A stretch of 64,000 bases of DNA. Source: Neelides folsomi (Eukaryota > Arthropoda > Collembola > Neelipleona > Neelidae). Below the pieces are notes generated by a model. The model searched no databases. It was given only the letters and a program-made list of their open reading frames with translations, and was not told the DNA's origin. The stretch spans positions 153,104 to 217,103 of the forward strand of contig JAQGBZ010000080.1 of NCBI GenBank assembly GCA_034687125.1, read 5' to 3'. Position 1 is the first letter of the stretch; the number at the start of each line of letters is the position of its first letter. The position numbers were made by a program, and so were the translations under genes. This document shows, piece by piece, positions 35,513-47,267 of this stretch.

Positions 35513-38500
35513 TCATCCATACTCATGGCGAATGTCGATAGGGATCGAATGACCCGTTCGGTTCTTCACAACGAGAAAGATCTTCGTCACCATCTCGATG
35601 GCATGGGTTGTAACGAGGACGAGGTCGCCTTTTGTTCCTAAGCCCTCCTCTTCATTCTTCAGGAAGGAACATCCCTTGTCTTGAAGAACGCGAGCCTCCA
35701 TCTAATAATTTAATTCATTTTTAATGGAGATGAAACTCTCATTTTCTCCTCTTCACCTCTTCTCTAACGTGAAGGAGCGAAACTCCGTCGTCGTGTGGGC
35801 TCAGGCTCATCTTCCATATTGCTTCAGCATCCACTCGATACTTGACTGTGAAATTTCGATCAAGGACCAAAACTCGTCTCCCCGTTATCACCAGTACAAT
35901 AGGCACAAACTAAAATTAAAAAAAACATTCATTTTCATGTCGATGCATGTTAAAAGTTCAAATCATTTAAAGTCCACTATTACTCACAACTCTTTTTTTG
36001 TATAAAAAGTTATAAGAAATTGGGTATAATTATTATATTCGAACAACTCGTACTTTGCTGTTATACACACATCAATAAAAACCATCAATACGAAAACGAG
36101 TACTTTTAGTTTCAAATGTACGTGCTATTGTATTTATTGTAAAACAAGATCGATCCTCATTGGAAATTCCTGCTTTGTGATTTCACCTCACCTAATCTAA
36201 AAATTATTAATCCTTATTTATGTAGACCTCATTATCGCATTGTATAAAGGGGTCGAGCACAACCAAACATGTGTGTGTGCATGGATCTGAGGTGATCGTC
36301 TCTACCTCTTATTTACCTACCAGAGACGTGTATTTCTGAAGAATACACTTTCAACTTTCAATCGCTTTTATTCGAGATAAACAGAATATGAGAGTACATT
36401 GATCCAGAGATGCAAATATGTTAGAACCACAATTCCGTCTATGAAGAGACGTTGAATCTCAAGCCAGTTTCCCTATTTTTCTTGTTAATACATGTGAGTA
36501 GAGAGAGTGATTGAGGATGGGGAAACAGTGTTGTAATCAAAGAGTGGGTCAGCCTCAAACTGGTTATTCCCCTGACTTTGCACATATAATTAATGAGAGT
36601 ATGCCCAGAGATGTGCCTTATACCTTTCCACTACTCCGAGTCACCCGATGCATGAGGTCAGCAAAGACGATCCCTTCAGGCTCACTGTGGCTCCGGAGCC
36701 AGTGAGTATTTTGTCGAAGGCGGAGGTAGTCTCCAATGAACGGGTGCGACACACTGAAATTTTTAATACATCAACACACCTTTAACCATCACTTTCACTC
36801 ATCAGCTTTAAACCTCAAAAAAATTTAAAATCCATTGAGGGTGATATTTACAATATTTACATACGACCTATGTAAAGGATAGGATAGGTCATGATAATGA
36901 GGTAAATAATATTTTAGGAAAATCACCTTTTGGCGTAGCTCGCCTTCCGCCCACGAAAAAGTAAACTCGCTGTTAACTTCTCCCCGAGACGGTTAACATC
37001 CCCTTCCTTGAGTCCACCCCTGTACTTCCCACACTGGAATCCAATTGAGGTCTTAGGTTCATTTCAATGAAATACATACTTAGGGAATAAGAGTCAATTG
37101 GGAATGGGGGGCAATCAAGATAGGCATATTGGAAATCTGACCCGCCAGCGGTGGAAGATCTTTTTCAAAAGCAGACTGACATCTGAAAGTGCAGGTGGGA
37201 CAGAAGGCCAAGCTTTGGATATAGGACTATCACTCGGTGGATTTTTAATCAGCCCATGGATGAACCTCTGGCGCTGAAGGGCCAAATATGCAGATTCAAT
37301 GACAAGCACAGCTCGTCGTCGTCTTTCTTCTTCTTCTTTCCTCAAAGTTTCCTTTCGTTCCTTTAGAAAAAAAGAGTTAAATGATCGCAATCTTATTAAT
37401 TTATTAGTTACATTCATATTACTTTACAAAACTGTAAACTGAAATGTAATGCGTGTATGGTTATTTGTAACTTTCATCTGGTAATTTCTGCAAGTGCGTG
37501 GATATGTATTTATATTTCTTTGTGTGTCTCGTTAAAATGTTTTTGAAAGGCAATGCATGACAATTCTGGTTATGTTTCTTGTTAGACGTCTCGTCGGAAA
37601 AGAATCAAAGAAAATCGACCCAAGTTAAAGTAGACAATTTGTCTACTGAGTCAAGAATCAAGATAATTTCCACTCTGCACATTTCATGACTTCTATCGCA
37701 AAAGGACTGAATTTTGCATTAATTTTCATACTTATTCAAAAGTTATGCCATGCATTCTAAACATTCCATGATTCCATTCCAATTCTGCATTAATAATCAA
37801 CTACGTATACCTAATACCTAAATCCTAATGAAAGACTTTCACTAATTTTGATTCAACTTTTTATTCTCTGCACGTAATTGTAACTTTTATTGGAAGATTT
37901 AATCATTTTATAGCCTGTGCAAATAGTCTTCATCAATTAAACCAATCAATCATTCAAATTAGGAAATTCTCTAGTATTAAAATTTTAACCATTTCTTTTA
38001 AATCCTTATATTGGAAAAGTCATATTGATCCATTATTTTAAAGAATATGAAAAATATTTTTGGCCGCATACCATTTATCCAATCACTAACTAATGAAGTT
38101 TCCAGAAAATTAGACTAAAAAATTCATAAACCCAAAACTCTCGTATAAGGGTATAACTCCTAGGACCTTTGAAAGTTAATTAAAATGAGGGATCAAAGCT
38201 TGGGACAATTCTCTAAAAATCGATATATGCAAATATGTTTCTACATTACAAAATCCATAATGTGCTCTCTCCTAATTTATTAGCTTAGACTTCAAAAAAT
38301 GATTGATAATGATAGGTGCCTCTTACAGTTATTGGCACTTCTAAATAAAAGTAAAAAGATAATTATGCACTAAATTATTATATACTTTTTGATTTTCAAC
38401 TACTACAAAAAGTTCTAATTCAAAAACTAATGGTAAGATTTCTGACTTTTAGACGTTTCAAAATGCCAAGATTTAAAAAAACGAGCCGAGAGCACTCGAT

Positions 38501-41500
38501 CTTGGCGTGTTGTGATGTGAATCACCTGGTAGTTTCTCCAGTAGTGAGAAATCTTCACCTGGCTTGAACGCAAATTGGAGAAATTCTTTCTGGCGCGATA
38601 ACCTCGGTAGAGCCTTTGGATGTCCGTGGCCAAATCATCTAACCGTTCATTTCGGTAGCTTTCAAGCTCTTCGAGCTAAACATAAAAAATATATTAATTA
38701 AGAGAATAATGAACATTTGCCATATTCAAATATTTAACTACAACTATCATTTTAAATCGCTAAAATGGTAAATGTTTTGTTACGAGATCAAATGAAATGA
38801 TGATGGTTCCTCCTGTAATTGTAAAGGCATCTCGGTCAATCCCGAGGTCGCTGAGGATCACGTCAGCGATTGCATCCTCTGGAAATGAAAGCACTTCGAA
38901 AGAAGGCCAAGTTCGGAGACTCAGAAGTTTGTAGCGCTTGAGGAAGACAGGCAAAAGGAACGTGTAACTCATAAACGTTCCTCTCAATTCCTCCAACTTC
39001 AGGAACTCAATCTAACAATTTGTAAACCCAATGTTTAATCCTTGATAAATTCTCTTAATTTTTAGCATTTTTGTGTATTGACAATACTTGAAATCTGACT
39101 AAAGCGGGTTCAAAATAGCTGTCAGAGCAGAGCTCATTCACTTGAAGGCAGCGAATGTAAAATATACGACGAGGGTCTACCAATTTGAGCAAGTTCTTCA
39201 AGAAATTCTCCGATTTTTCGGTAAATGTTGCACGCCATCGGCCGCTACCTGAACCTGTTGAAAATAGTTTACAGCGGCATTAATTTAATTTTATCATTTC
39301 CTTTTCCTACATTAAGCTTTAATAAAGATAAGAAATCAAATGAATAATAAACGTGTTGTAATTTTGCTATGCGTTTTGATATTGCTATACCTGGTGGAGG
39401 GAAAAGTTGTGCTATGAGAGAAGTTGGCCGGGTTATCAACACGTCAATCGGATATTCCCGATTGTGATTATTTAATTCGGAATAAGTCACAGTTCCTCCG
39501 TAATGCTTTAATCTGTAAGAAATTAACAGGAAATTAAAATCACATTAAAATGTTTTTATCCATGATCTTGTTCGTTTATACTTTATTGGCGACTTCTTAA
39601 GAGAATGTGAATCATTAGTGAGTGCTTTGATAAGTCCATGGCCGTTCTTTTCAAAGTTGAACTCTTCTTTGAATATTGCTCCGTCAACAAAGACTTTTTC
39701 CAGCACTTCTGTGCTATGATTCATGAGAAACTGAGCTAACCGATTCTCCCCTGCTCTTTGAAACCCAGGGAAGTCGATCACACTTATTGTCCGGGACCTT
39801 CTGCCTTTGAAACGCTAAAATCGCAAACAATTTTTTAGTCACATATATGGCATAGGATATATCAATCAATGACAGATCAATATGATTGAATCATATACTT
39901 TCGTTCACACGAGTTAAAATAAGAAAAATTCTCACGTCGTTGAGTTTGACGGCAATCCAAGCAAATAGCCTGGAGTAAATTTCAACGATCAGTAAATCAC
40001 GACGCTCCGCCGCTCGACTCACTCCTTCGTATGTCAGCTAAAATTATTAAATTTGGTCAAAATTATATTTAAAAATAAAGTATAGAAAAATCATTGGCAT
40101 ATTGTATAATTCACTTACGTAATCTCTGAGGTTCATATCAAGCAAGTCGGATGCTTCTAATAATTCTGAAACAGAAAAGATTCTTATAATTAAACCTGAG
40201 CCCTTTAACTGGAAAATCTTATCTGTATAAAAAGAAAGTTATTATTTGCAGATATTCCAGCACTACCATTATATTGGTATATCAAACTTACAGATATAAC
40301 ACTGCATTATAAAACATTTTGAGATAACTGCATATAGGAATATGAGCTAAGCAAACAATTTCATTATATAGAATAAGCAAAAGTGTCGTTGTACCGAATT
40401 GAGGTTCGATCCCGCAAACCTCTGCTCCGTCAAAAGAATATGTCTGGTGGAACTCGAGTTCGCCACATTTTATGATCCCTGCAAGGATCTTGAGAATCTC
40501 GTGGCATGGAAGATTGAGTTTCTCGAGCGAAGTCTTAAAAAGGGAGAATTCAGAACGGTAGTTGAGCTCAGAGTTGTTGTTCCAAATTAGTTTGTAATTC
40601 CCATTGCGTCTCAGTTTTAAATTTTCTAAAAAATAACATTGATTTATTTTACAAAATGGTGAACTTTATCAAGCTATTTAGTAATGTACTTAGTTAATAT
40701 ATAAAAATATTTTGATACGATTGTACATGTCATATTGTAAATAAACAATGCGTATGATGCTAAATGTACTATGAAAATTTTTATAGCATTTGGCTCACTC
40801 AAAATAGAAGGCTCGGCAGAGAGGAGATAGTAGAAAATATGGAAGTTTCGCTCATTTGTTGTTTTATTGGTTAGACGCCACTAGAAAATTGAATGAATAT
40901 GAAAATGATTCTTTTAAAATGGCCAATTACAAAATTGAATAATTAAACATTGGATCAAAACTTACCTTATCAAAGAGAACTGCAAAACATAAAGAACATG
41001 TTACAAATTTTGAATTAAATATTAAAATGGACGAATTCTATGCTTGTTTGAAGCAAAAATACATTTTTCTGGCAGGGCAAAATAAAAAAGTGAATAATTT
41101 GGTACTTACAAGTAAAAATATTCTCAGATAAAAAATTTCCGCCCCAGTCAAATTCAATTTCATGGAACTTTGCGAAACGACTCGCATTATCGTTTAAGGC
41201 CGACTTTGCATTCCCGAAGGCTAAAAATATGAAAATGTCGATTTAATTTTAAATTTTCATTTAAAAATGGAAAAAAACCAAGAAAAAACATCGAATCACA
41301 ACGTGGTATATAAAATAATTAAAAATTGATCAAATATTCTTAAAAGTGCGAAAGAATTAAACAAATTTTCACCTCCATCAACTCAACATCTTAAATATTT
41401 TCTAGCTATCACATATGTCATATAGGTAGTATTTATCATAATTGATTGTTCAATACAAATCACCTTCAATGACAATCGATGTATGAAGAGGAACTTTAAA

Positions 41501-41950
41501 AGATTTCAAAATCTCTGTGCCATTAAATGTCTTTCCTGACCCGGACTCTCCTGCAAGGTAAATCACTTGGTGTTTTTCCAATCCAGACTTCAAATTCTGG
41601 AGTAATTTCTTCGTCAAATTTTGGCTACAAATAAAAAAAAATCCCTCCATCATTAGCCCATTTCCAATGTCAAAGTCACTTGTAGAGTTGTTGTAATGAA
41701 ATAAGAACTCAATTGGATCCTTACATGTCTTCGTCTTTGTTTCGCTTATTCGAGTTGAGGTAAATGAGGATTTGGTGAGCGATGGGAGTCTGGAATTTAG
41801 ATTATGGGGAAAAATGATAAATTGCCTTTTGACAGTTCTCCTTTACAAGAAGAGGAGTGAAAGTGGTAGAGAAAGGTGTGCACTTACATAGTAGATATCA
41901 CGGCGAAATCGATGTTGAAGTTGGTTCAGAAGGTTTTGCGAACTCTCCAT
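35513..41950 (-). CDS. divergent class I myosin (Myo1D-like) with TH1 tail
   Basis: Nineteen exons: 41950-41888, 41789-41725, 41624-41464, 41220-41110, 40979-40966, 40880-40799, 40625-40395, 40165-40119, 40037-39936, 39814-39582, 39512-39391, 39254-39088, 39011-38784, 38675-38526, 37360-37142, 37033-36927, 36753-36624, 35909-35757, 35701-35513. They give 857 aa, all phases agreeing, against about 1000 for Myo1D. P-loop GESGSGKT (68-75) and switch I NDNASRF (106-112) are present. Switch II reads DFPGFQ (306-311) instead of DIxGFE, so the Glu that pairs with the switch I Arg is Gln. The segment after switch II is about half the usual length. One good IQ motif (near 561) and one degenerate one lead to a TH1 lipid-binding tail (HRWRCGKYR, GDYLRLRQN, KGDLVLVTT). 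Exon 5 is a 14-nt microexon. The frame is intact, so it is a gene; motor activity is doubtful. Confidence 0.9.
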
Positions 41951-42509
41951 AATTATTCCATCTTTGTACAGCTATTATCTATTCATTTTTAATAAGGCTA
42001 TGTATAAAAAAATTCATAAATTCTCTCCGCGGAAATCATTAAAATGTATCGATCGCGGTCTCTGCGCAAGCCGTCTTAAATCTCTCTCTGTCTCTTTCTC
42101 CTTCCCATGTCCATGAGATCTTCACATTGTCGAAGGACCATACATCCTAGCCATTTCTTAATCACCAGGCTGGACCTTTGACATGATAATGAATGACCTT
42201 CTGCATCTCATCATTAACTCCTCCATTATCCTTTCTCTTGACATCCAATTGTTTGGAACGTTGTTGGAGCGAATAATGTGGGAAGTTATATATCTTGCAT
42301 TCATGTAAAGCGGATAGAGCCCGCGAGCCGCCTAGCGAATCCCCCATTGAACTCTTCATTCTCCGGGAACTCCGTCTTCGCCTTTTCCCAAACTTCTCGA
42401 CTCCGACTCCGACCCGACCACCGCGTTTATGGTTCGAGTTGGAAGTGTGGAGGAAGAGAGATAGAAGGGGACATTAATCTTCATCACTCGGCTACAAAAT
42501 CACAATAGG
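41951..42509. promoter_or_regulatory. divergent promoter region, myosin / AT-hook gene
   Basis: 559 bp between the two start codons. Includes a GC-richer part (42.3-42.5 kb) that does not carry coding sequence I can support. Assigned from arrangement. Confidence 0.4.
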
Positions 42510-44984
42510 ATGAAAGAAAAGAAATTTAGCGTCAACCATTCGGAGCACGTCAAAGTCCTTGACTCCCTTACAGAGCCACTTAAGGTCCGTGAGCTTTGAC
42601 ATCTTTCTCCCATTAATCCCTTAATACAAACGTTCTCATTAAATCAGTTTATTGGGAATTTAATCAATAATGGACAATATTTTTATTATTTACTATACTG
42701 ATTTGTGAATTTTTCTAATGACATTTTCTTTTTATTTACAGGACCAAGTCAAACAAGGTAAATTTTATAATTATGATGTTTATGTATTATTATAAATAAT
42801 ATTTATAATGTATTTGATTAATGTTTACATTATCACAATCGTTAAAGACTTTTAAATTAATTAGTATCAAATTCATTAAAATTTTGTATTTTTATGAGTT
42901 ATTGAATCATTGATGGAAAGTTTTATTACGTTTTTGAATAATTGTAAATACGTTTATGGAAACGCACGCAGATTTTTAGTGTATAATATGGCAAGCTTCT
43001 ATCTTTTTAGGACTAGCGTTGATCGATGGATGCGTCAATCAGCTGGTAAAACAAATTTCTGTTTTAAGAGTTTTAACATGAGTAATTAGTTCATAATAAT
43101 CATTTAATTAAAAAATTACAGGCTCAGGCTAAGTGGATTTTTGAGGAGATTAATAAGTCGATCAAAAATTCGTATAATGACTGCGCATCCTGTGCACAAG
43201 ACTTAAACAATGGAGGTCGACCGTCTTCATCAGCGAATAAAGAAATTAAAAATGAAAGGGAAGATTCGGAAGAGCCACCTCCACCTCCACCTAAAGGAAA
43301 GAAAACTAGATCTGTTCTTCCAATGGTTTCAGGTCATGAAATACAAAGACCGAAAATTAAGATTACTCGTCTAGAGCCTGAAACTGTCAACAGAAGAACC
43401 CCCAAGGTTTACATGAAATTTTTAGCCATTTAATAAAATTTTTATTTATCGCCATTAATTTTTTTTACAGAAAAGTGAAACTCCAATAAAGATTAGCGCT
43501 CGTGGTCGCGGTCGTCCTCGTTCAAGTTCTTCCTCAAGTCGAGTGAGTCGGAAAGAAAAGGAAACTTCCAAAAAATCAAAAACAACTCAGAAAAAGAATT
43601 TCTCGGGACCAAAGTCCAAACACGCTGAAATTGCCCAATTTGCTAACAGCAAAATAGACCTCTCACTAGTTAAGCCCTGTAAAGTGAAGATATTTAACAT
43701 CTCAAGCATGCTGATTGGAAAAACAAGATTCATTGGTAGAGAGGTATTTATTTGTTTTTATTTATAATTCATGTTATTATCATCGTATTTAAAATGTATT
43801 GTGATCTCCACTTAATTAATCCTCGATTATATATATTTTATAGCTTTTGCAATTTGAAAATGGAAGGATTGAGGATGCTGCAGAAAAATCTGATGATGAA
43901 TCTGAAAGAAAATTAGAAAGGGATTCAAGGATAAGATCCAGAGAGTCAAGTCCAGAATCAGTGATAAAGGCTAGGAAAAGAAAATATTCAAGTTCGCCGA
44001 GTCCTGAGCCTCCACAAAGGCCAAATCCAATTGATCTTTTTTCTGGACTAAAAAAGAATTTGGAAAATAAAAAGAGTGAATCAGCATCAAGCGAAGAAAC
44101 CGCTCTTTCCAAAAAACCAGTTGTGAAAACCTTCTCTAACATAATTATAAATAAAATTGATTTGAAGGAGAAGCTCCAAACAACCCTATCAAAGTTTAAG
44201 CAAGATAAAAAGGCAGTGGCAGAACTCCCAACTTCCACTGTATCTTCATCGATAGCAGCAGCTGGTCTTGACATCGACCTTGGAATTGTAACTACGACCA
44301 ACGGATTCAAACCCAATGAAGAAGACGATGGGATGGATATTGGGGTTGATTTAAATGTAAGAAAATTGAATTAATCATTTACAATAATTTTTTGTTATTC
44401 AATTGTAAATGAACCGAAGCATTTAAACTTAAACATTATACTATTAAAGTTGCGAACATTAAGAACTTACCATTAGTCATTGCTAGTATTAATTAGTATT
44501 AAGGATTAAAAAAATAAAGTAAATAATATTATTGGGCTTGGGTTTAATGAACATGATTAACTTACAATTAATGGTATAAATATACTCATTTTTAAATTGA
44601 TGTTAAAAATATTAATCAAAACAATTATTTCCCCTTTACTACAAGGACTTGTGGGATGATTAGGTACTAACTCAATTGTTCTCTTTTGTGAGATTATTTT
44701 AGCATTTTGTGGTACTATTTAATTTTTATCTGATTTTGAGTCACGATTTCAATGAATGCTTATTGTAACTTGATTGTGAACGTTTTTTTAAATATTTTTA
44801 TTCACTTGAGCAGTGATTCATATTAACTTTTTTTGTTTTATAGTTCGACAAAGGCTCTGACGATAATGATGACGGTCCACATAACAGTCCCATCTCAGAA
44901 AATGTTTCTTCTACTGCGAGACTCGCCGCGTTAAATGCTATAGTTCTAAATGAGGACAGCGGGCCGTGTTTCAATGAGACTTAA
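42510..44984 (+). CDS. AT-hook nuclear protein, unknown function
   Basis: Not recognised as a named gene. Exons 42510-42584, 42742-42757, 43011-43045, 43122-43406, 43471-43743, 43844-44356 and 44844-44984 give 445 aa. Exon 2 is a 16-nt microexon. The N-terminal ~70 residues look helical (HVKVLDSLTEPLKDQ, GLALIDGCVNQLAQAKWIF). Next come a PPPPPP stretch, an AT-hook (ARGRGRPRSSS) that would bind the minor groove of AT-rich DNA, basic Lys/Ser regions likely to act as nuclear localisation signals, an Arg/Ser/Glu-rich stretch, and an acidic C-terminus. The N-terminal EWI-like helix faintly recalls INCENP, but the INCENP C-terminal IN-box is absent, so I do not propose that. A chromatin-associated role is inference. 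Confidence 0.72.
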
Positions 44985-46004
44985 ACTACAAACACCTTGT
45001 TATTTTTATTAGATATATTTATATTAATTGGTATCTTTATGTCTATGATTATTTATCATAAAAGTAAAAATATTCCAGTAGTATAGTGTTTCCTTATTCA
45101 GAGTGTTTATAGATACTTAGGATATATTAACTTCTCACAATTATAATCGTTAATTATCAATTATTCATTGTAATATATGTATTATAAGACATTTTAAATA
45201 AATCAGACAAATATATGCTATGTATGTATCACATATATGTAGGTATGTTGTAGTTATATGTATATAATTTTACTATTAATGAATTTCTTATTGTTTTAAT
45301 TATAAAATACCTTAAAAATAATATTTTGAATGTCTAGAAATACAGAATTTAAACAATTTTATAAAATTCATTGTGGAGTTTGATAAATTATAACTAGTAA
45401 TTAGTGCAGATTAATTTTGTTAAATTAATTTCAATCAGCAATCTTCTTGTCTTAATTTAATCTTAATGTTAGTGTTGATATTTATCTTATTAATAAATGC
45501 ATTATAATCAACTTAATTGTTATTGTTTTAAAAATGCCAAAAATTAAAACAGTTTTGATAATTTCTTTGTTGCCCAATTTATCTGCGTAAATATTTTTTG
45601 ATGGGAATCAATGTCAATTTAATGAATAAAATAATAAATTCAAAAATCAATTTTATTCACGATCCAATATTTTCTTTAATTTATATTCATTATTCACTTT
45701 GTTTTTCATTTATCTTACTATTTAAAAAACCCCTCATAAATTAACTTGAACCCCTCAATTACACATTTCCCTTAACCTGGATTTCGAATATAAAAACCGA
45801 AAGGGTAAAATAAGAACGAGAATGACATTCTGAGTATTTAGGGCGGATAGCTTTGGAAAACCAGATATAATTAATACGTATTTAATAATTACAAATTGTG
45901 CAATAGATATATCACTTTTCTCCACTCATATTTAAAATATTTTAAGCAGAGTAGGAGAGGAAAAAGTCACCGAACATTTTTGACTCATTTTTTCAACTTA
46001 AAAT
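44985..46004. other. convergent intergenic AT-rich region
   Basis: About 1 kb between the AT-hook gene (+) and the GPX7-like gene (-). No coding or repeat element recognised. Confidence 0.5.
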
Positions 46005-46976
46005 TCATAGTTCATCTTTTGATCCCTTGTCCTCTCCATCTTGATTGGCGGCCGGAGTCGTTGCTTCTGAAACCGAGTCTTTGAACACGTTGTTGTCCAC
46101 GAGGTTCTTCACAGTGTCAAAGATTGATTCCACGGAAGTTTGTCCATCCCAAGTTTTGACCACTTTGCCTTCTCTGTCCACCAGGTACTTTTGAAAGTTC
46201 CAAGTTGGGGCCATCGACTCTTCTGTTACCAAAACTCGAGTCAATGAATGAAGACATTCGAAATGAAGAATGGTGAGAACCATTCAAAGTATTTGTACAT
46301 CTATATTAAAAATGATTTCTACGAACCAGAGAGGAATTTCCATGCCGGGTGTGCGTCTTCTCCGATCACTTGAATTTTGTCAAAGAGCGGAAACTCTGCC
46401 TTGAAGTGGTTCCGCACAAATTCATCTGGGAACAAAGGGAACTTGTATTTACCAGAAATGGAAAAGAAACACTCAGAAAACTGAGTGACAAATCACCTAC
46501 CGATTTCCTCCTTTTCCCATGGCTCTTGCTCTCCAAAGTCCTACAAGACAAACAATAAAAATCCGTCTCAATTGACCGAACCCCCAAATGGTCGTATTTA
46601 AACATGTTTCAAAAATATGAAACTTGTGAGAGGCTAACAAGGGGAACTGTCATTTGTTAATTACATTTGACGGAAAGGCGAGAACGTTGAAGTCATCTTT
46701 GTAAGCCAAAATGTCTTGGAGTCGCTTCAAAGCCTTGTACTGCTGTTCCGTCTGGGAGCACTGGGAAGCCACGTTAACGACCAGACTCACCTTAAACCCA
46801 ACAATAAGAGATTAAGATTCCAAGAGCCGGAGGACCCAAGGGCCAAATCAATTCCAAAATACCTTTCCCCGGAAAGTCTCAAAAGCCACCGGGTTTCCTT
46901 TGATGTCCTTGTGGTCGAAGGAGTAGAAATCGGCGGCTTCGGCGGCCGCCAACAGGGCCAGCAGGGGGAGGATCAT
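46005..46976 (-). CDS. GPX7/8-like ER glutathione peroxidase homolog with KDEL
   Basis: Exons 46976-46863, 46790-46665, 46550-46501, 46424-46327 and 46222-46005 give 201 aa. The signal peptide (MILPLLALLAAAEA) and C-terminal KDEL place it in the ER lumen, where GPX7/8 use H2O2 to help PDI-driven disulfide formation. The thioredoxin-like fold is clear: VSLVVNVASQC with the peroxidatic Cys49, FNVLAFPS, HPAWKFL, and PTWNFQKYLV carrying the catalytic Trp137 and Asn138. The usual FPCNQFG loop reads FPSNDFG (residues 77-83), so the second Cys is Ser79 and the tetrad Gln is Asp81. The acidic tail before KDEL (about 40 residues) is longer than usual. The change makes classical peroxidase chemistry uncertain. 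Shares a 291-bp upstream gap with the protease gene. Confidence 0.9.
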
Positions 46977-47267
46977 GATGCGGTCGGAGTTTTGAGGAGA
47001 TTCGTACGTGGCAGGGCGGCAGGAGCAGTCGTCCTTGAAGAAGAGCCCGAGGAGGAGAAGAAAAAAGGTTCGAGGAATAACCCATGTCTCTCAGTCTCAT
47101 GTGTCGAGATTCTCCTCCTTCGCATTCCTCCTGTTGATCCCGTGTTCATTGTGGGCTTCACGGTGTTTGCTATCTGTGCCGGCTTTCTCTAAGAGGGTCG
47201 TTGCCTGGGGCGCGGACGACTTTTGCTGACCCACATTGTTTCACTCTCAGTCGGCCGATGGACCGCG
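46977..47267. promoter_or_regulatory. divergent promoter region, GPX7-like / Stubble-like
   Basis: 291 bp between start codons, GC-rich. If the protease has an additional upstream exon, part of this could be intron. Confidence 0.4.

Noticed and set aside
40400-40425. GGTTCGATCCC resembling a tRNA T-loop
   Set aside because: It lies within a myosin exon and no acceptor stem or anticodon arm can be folded around it.
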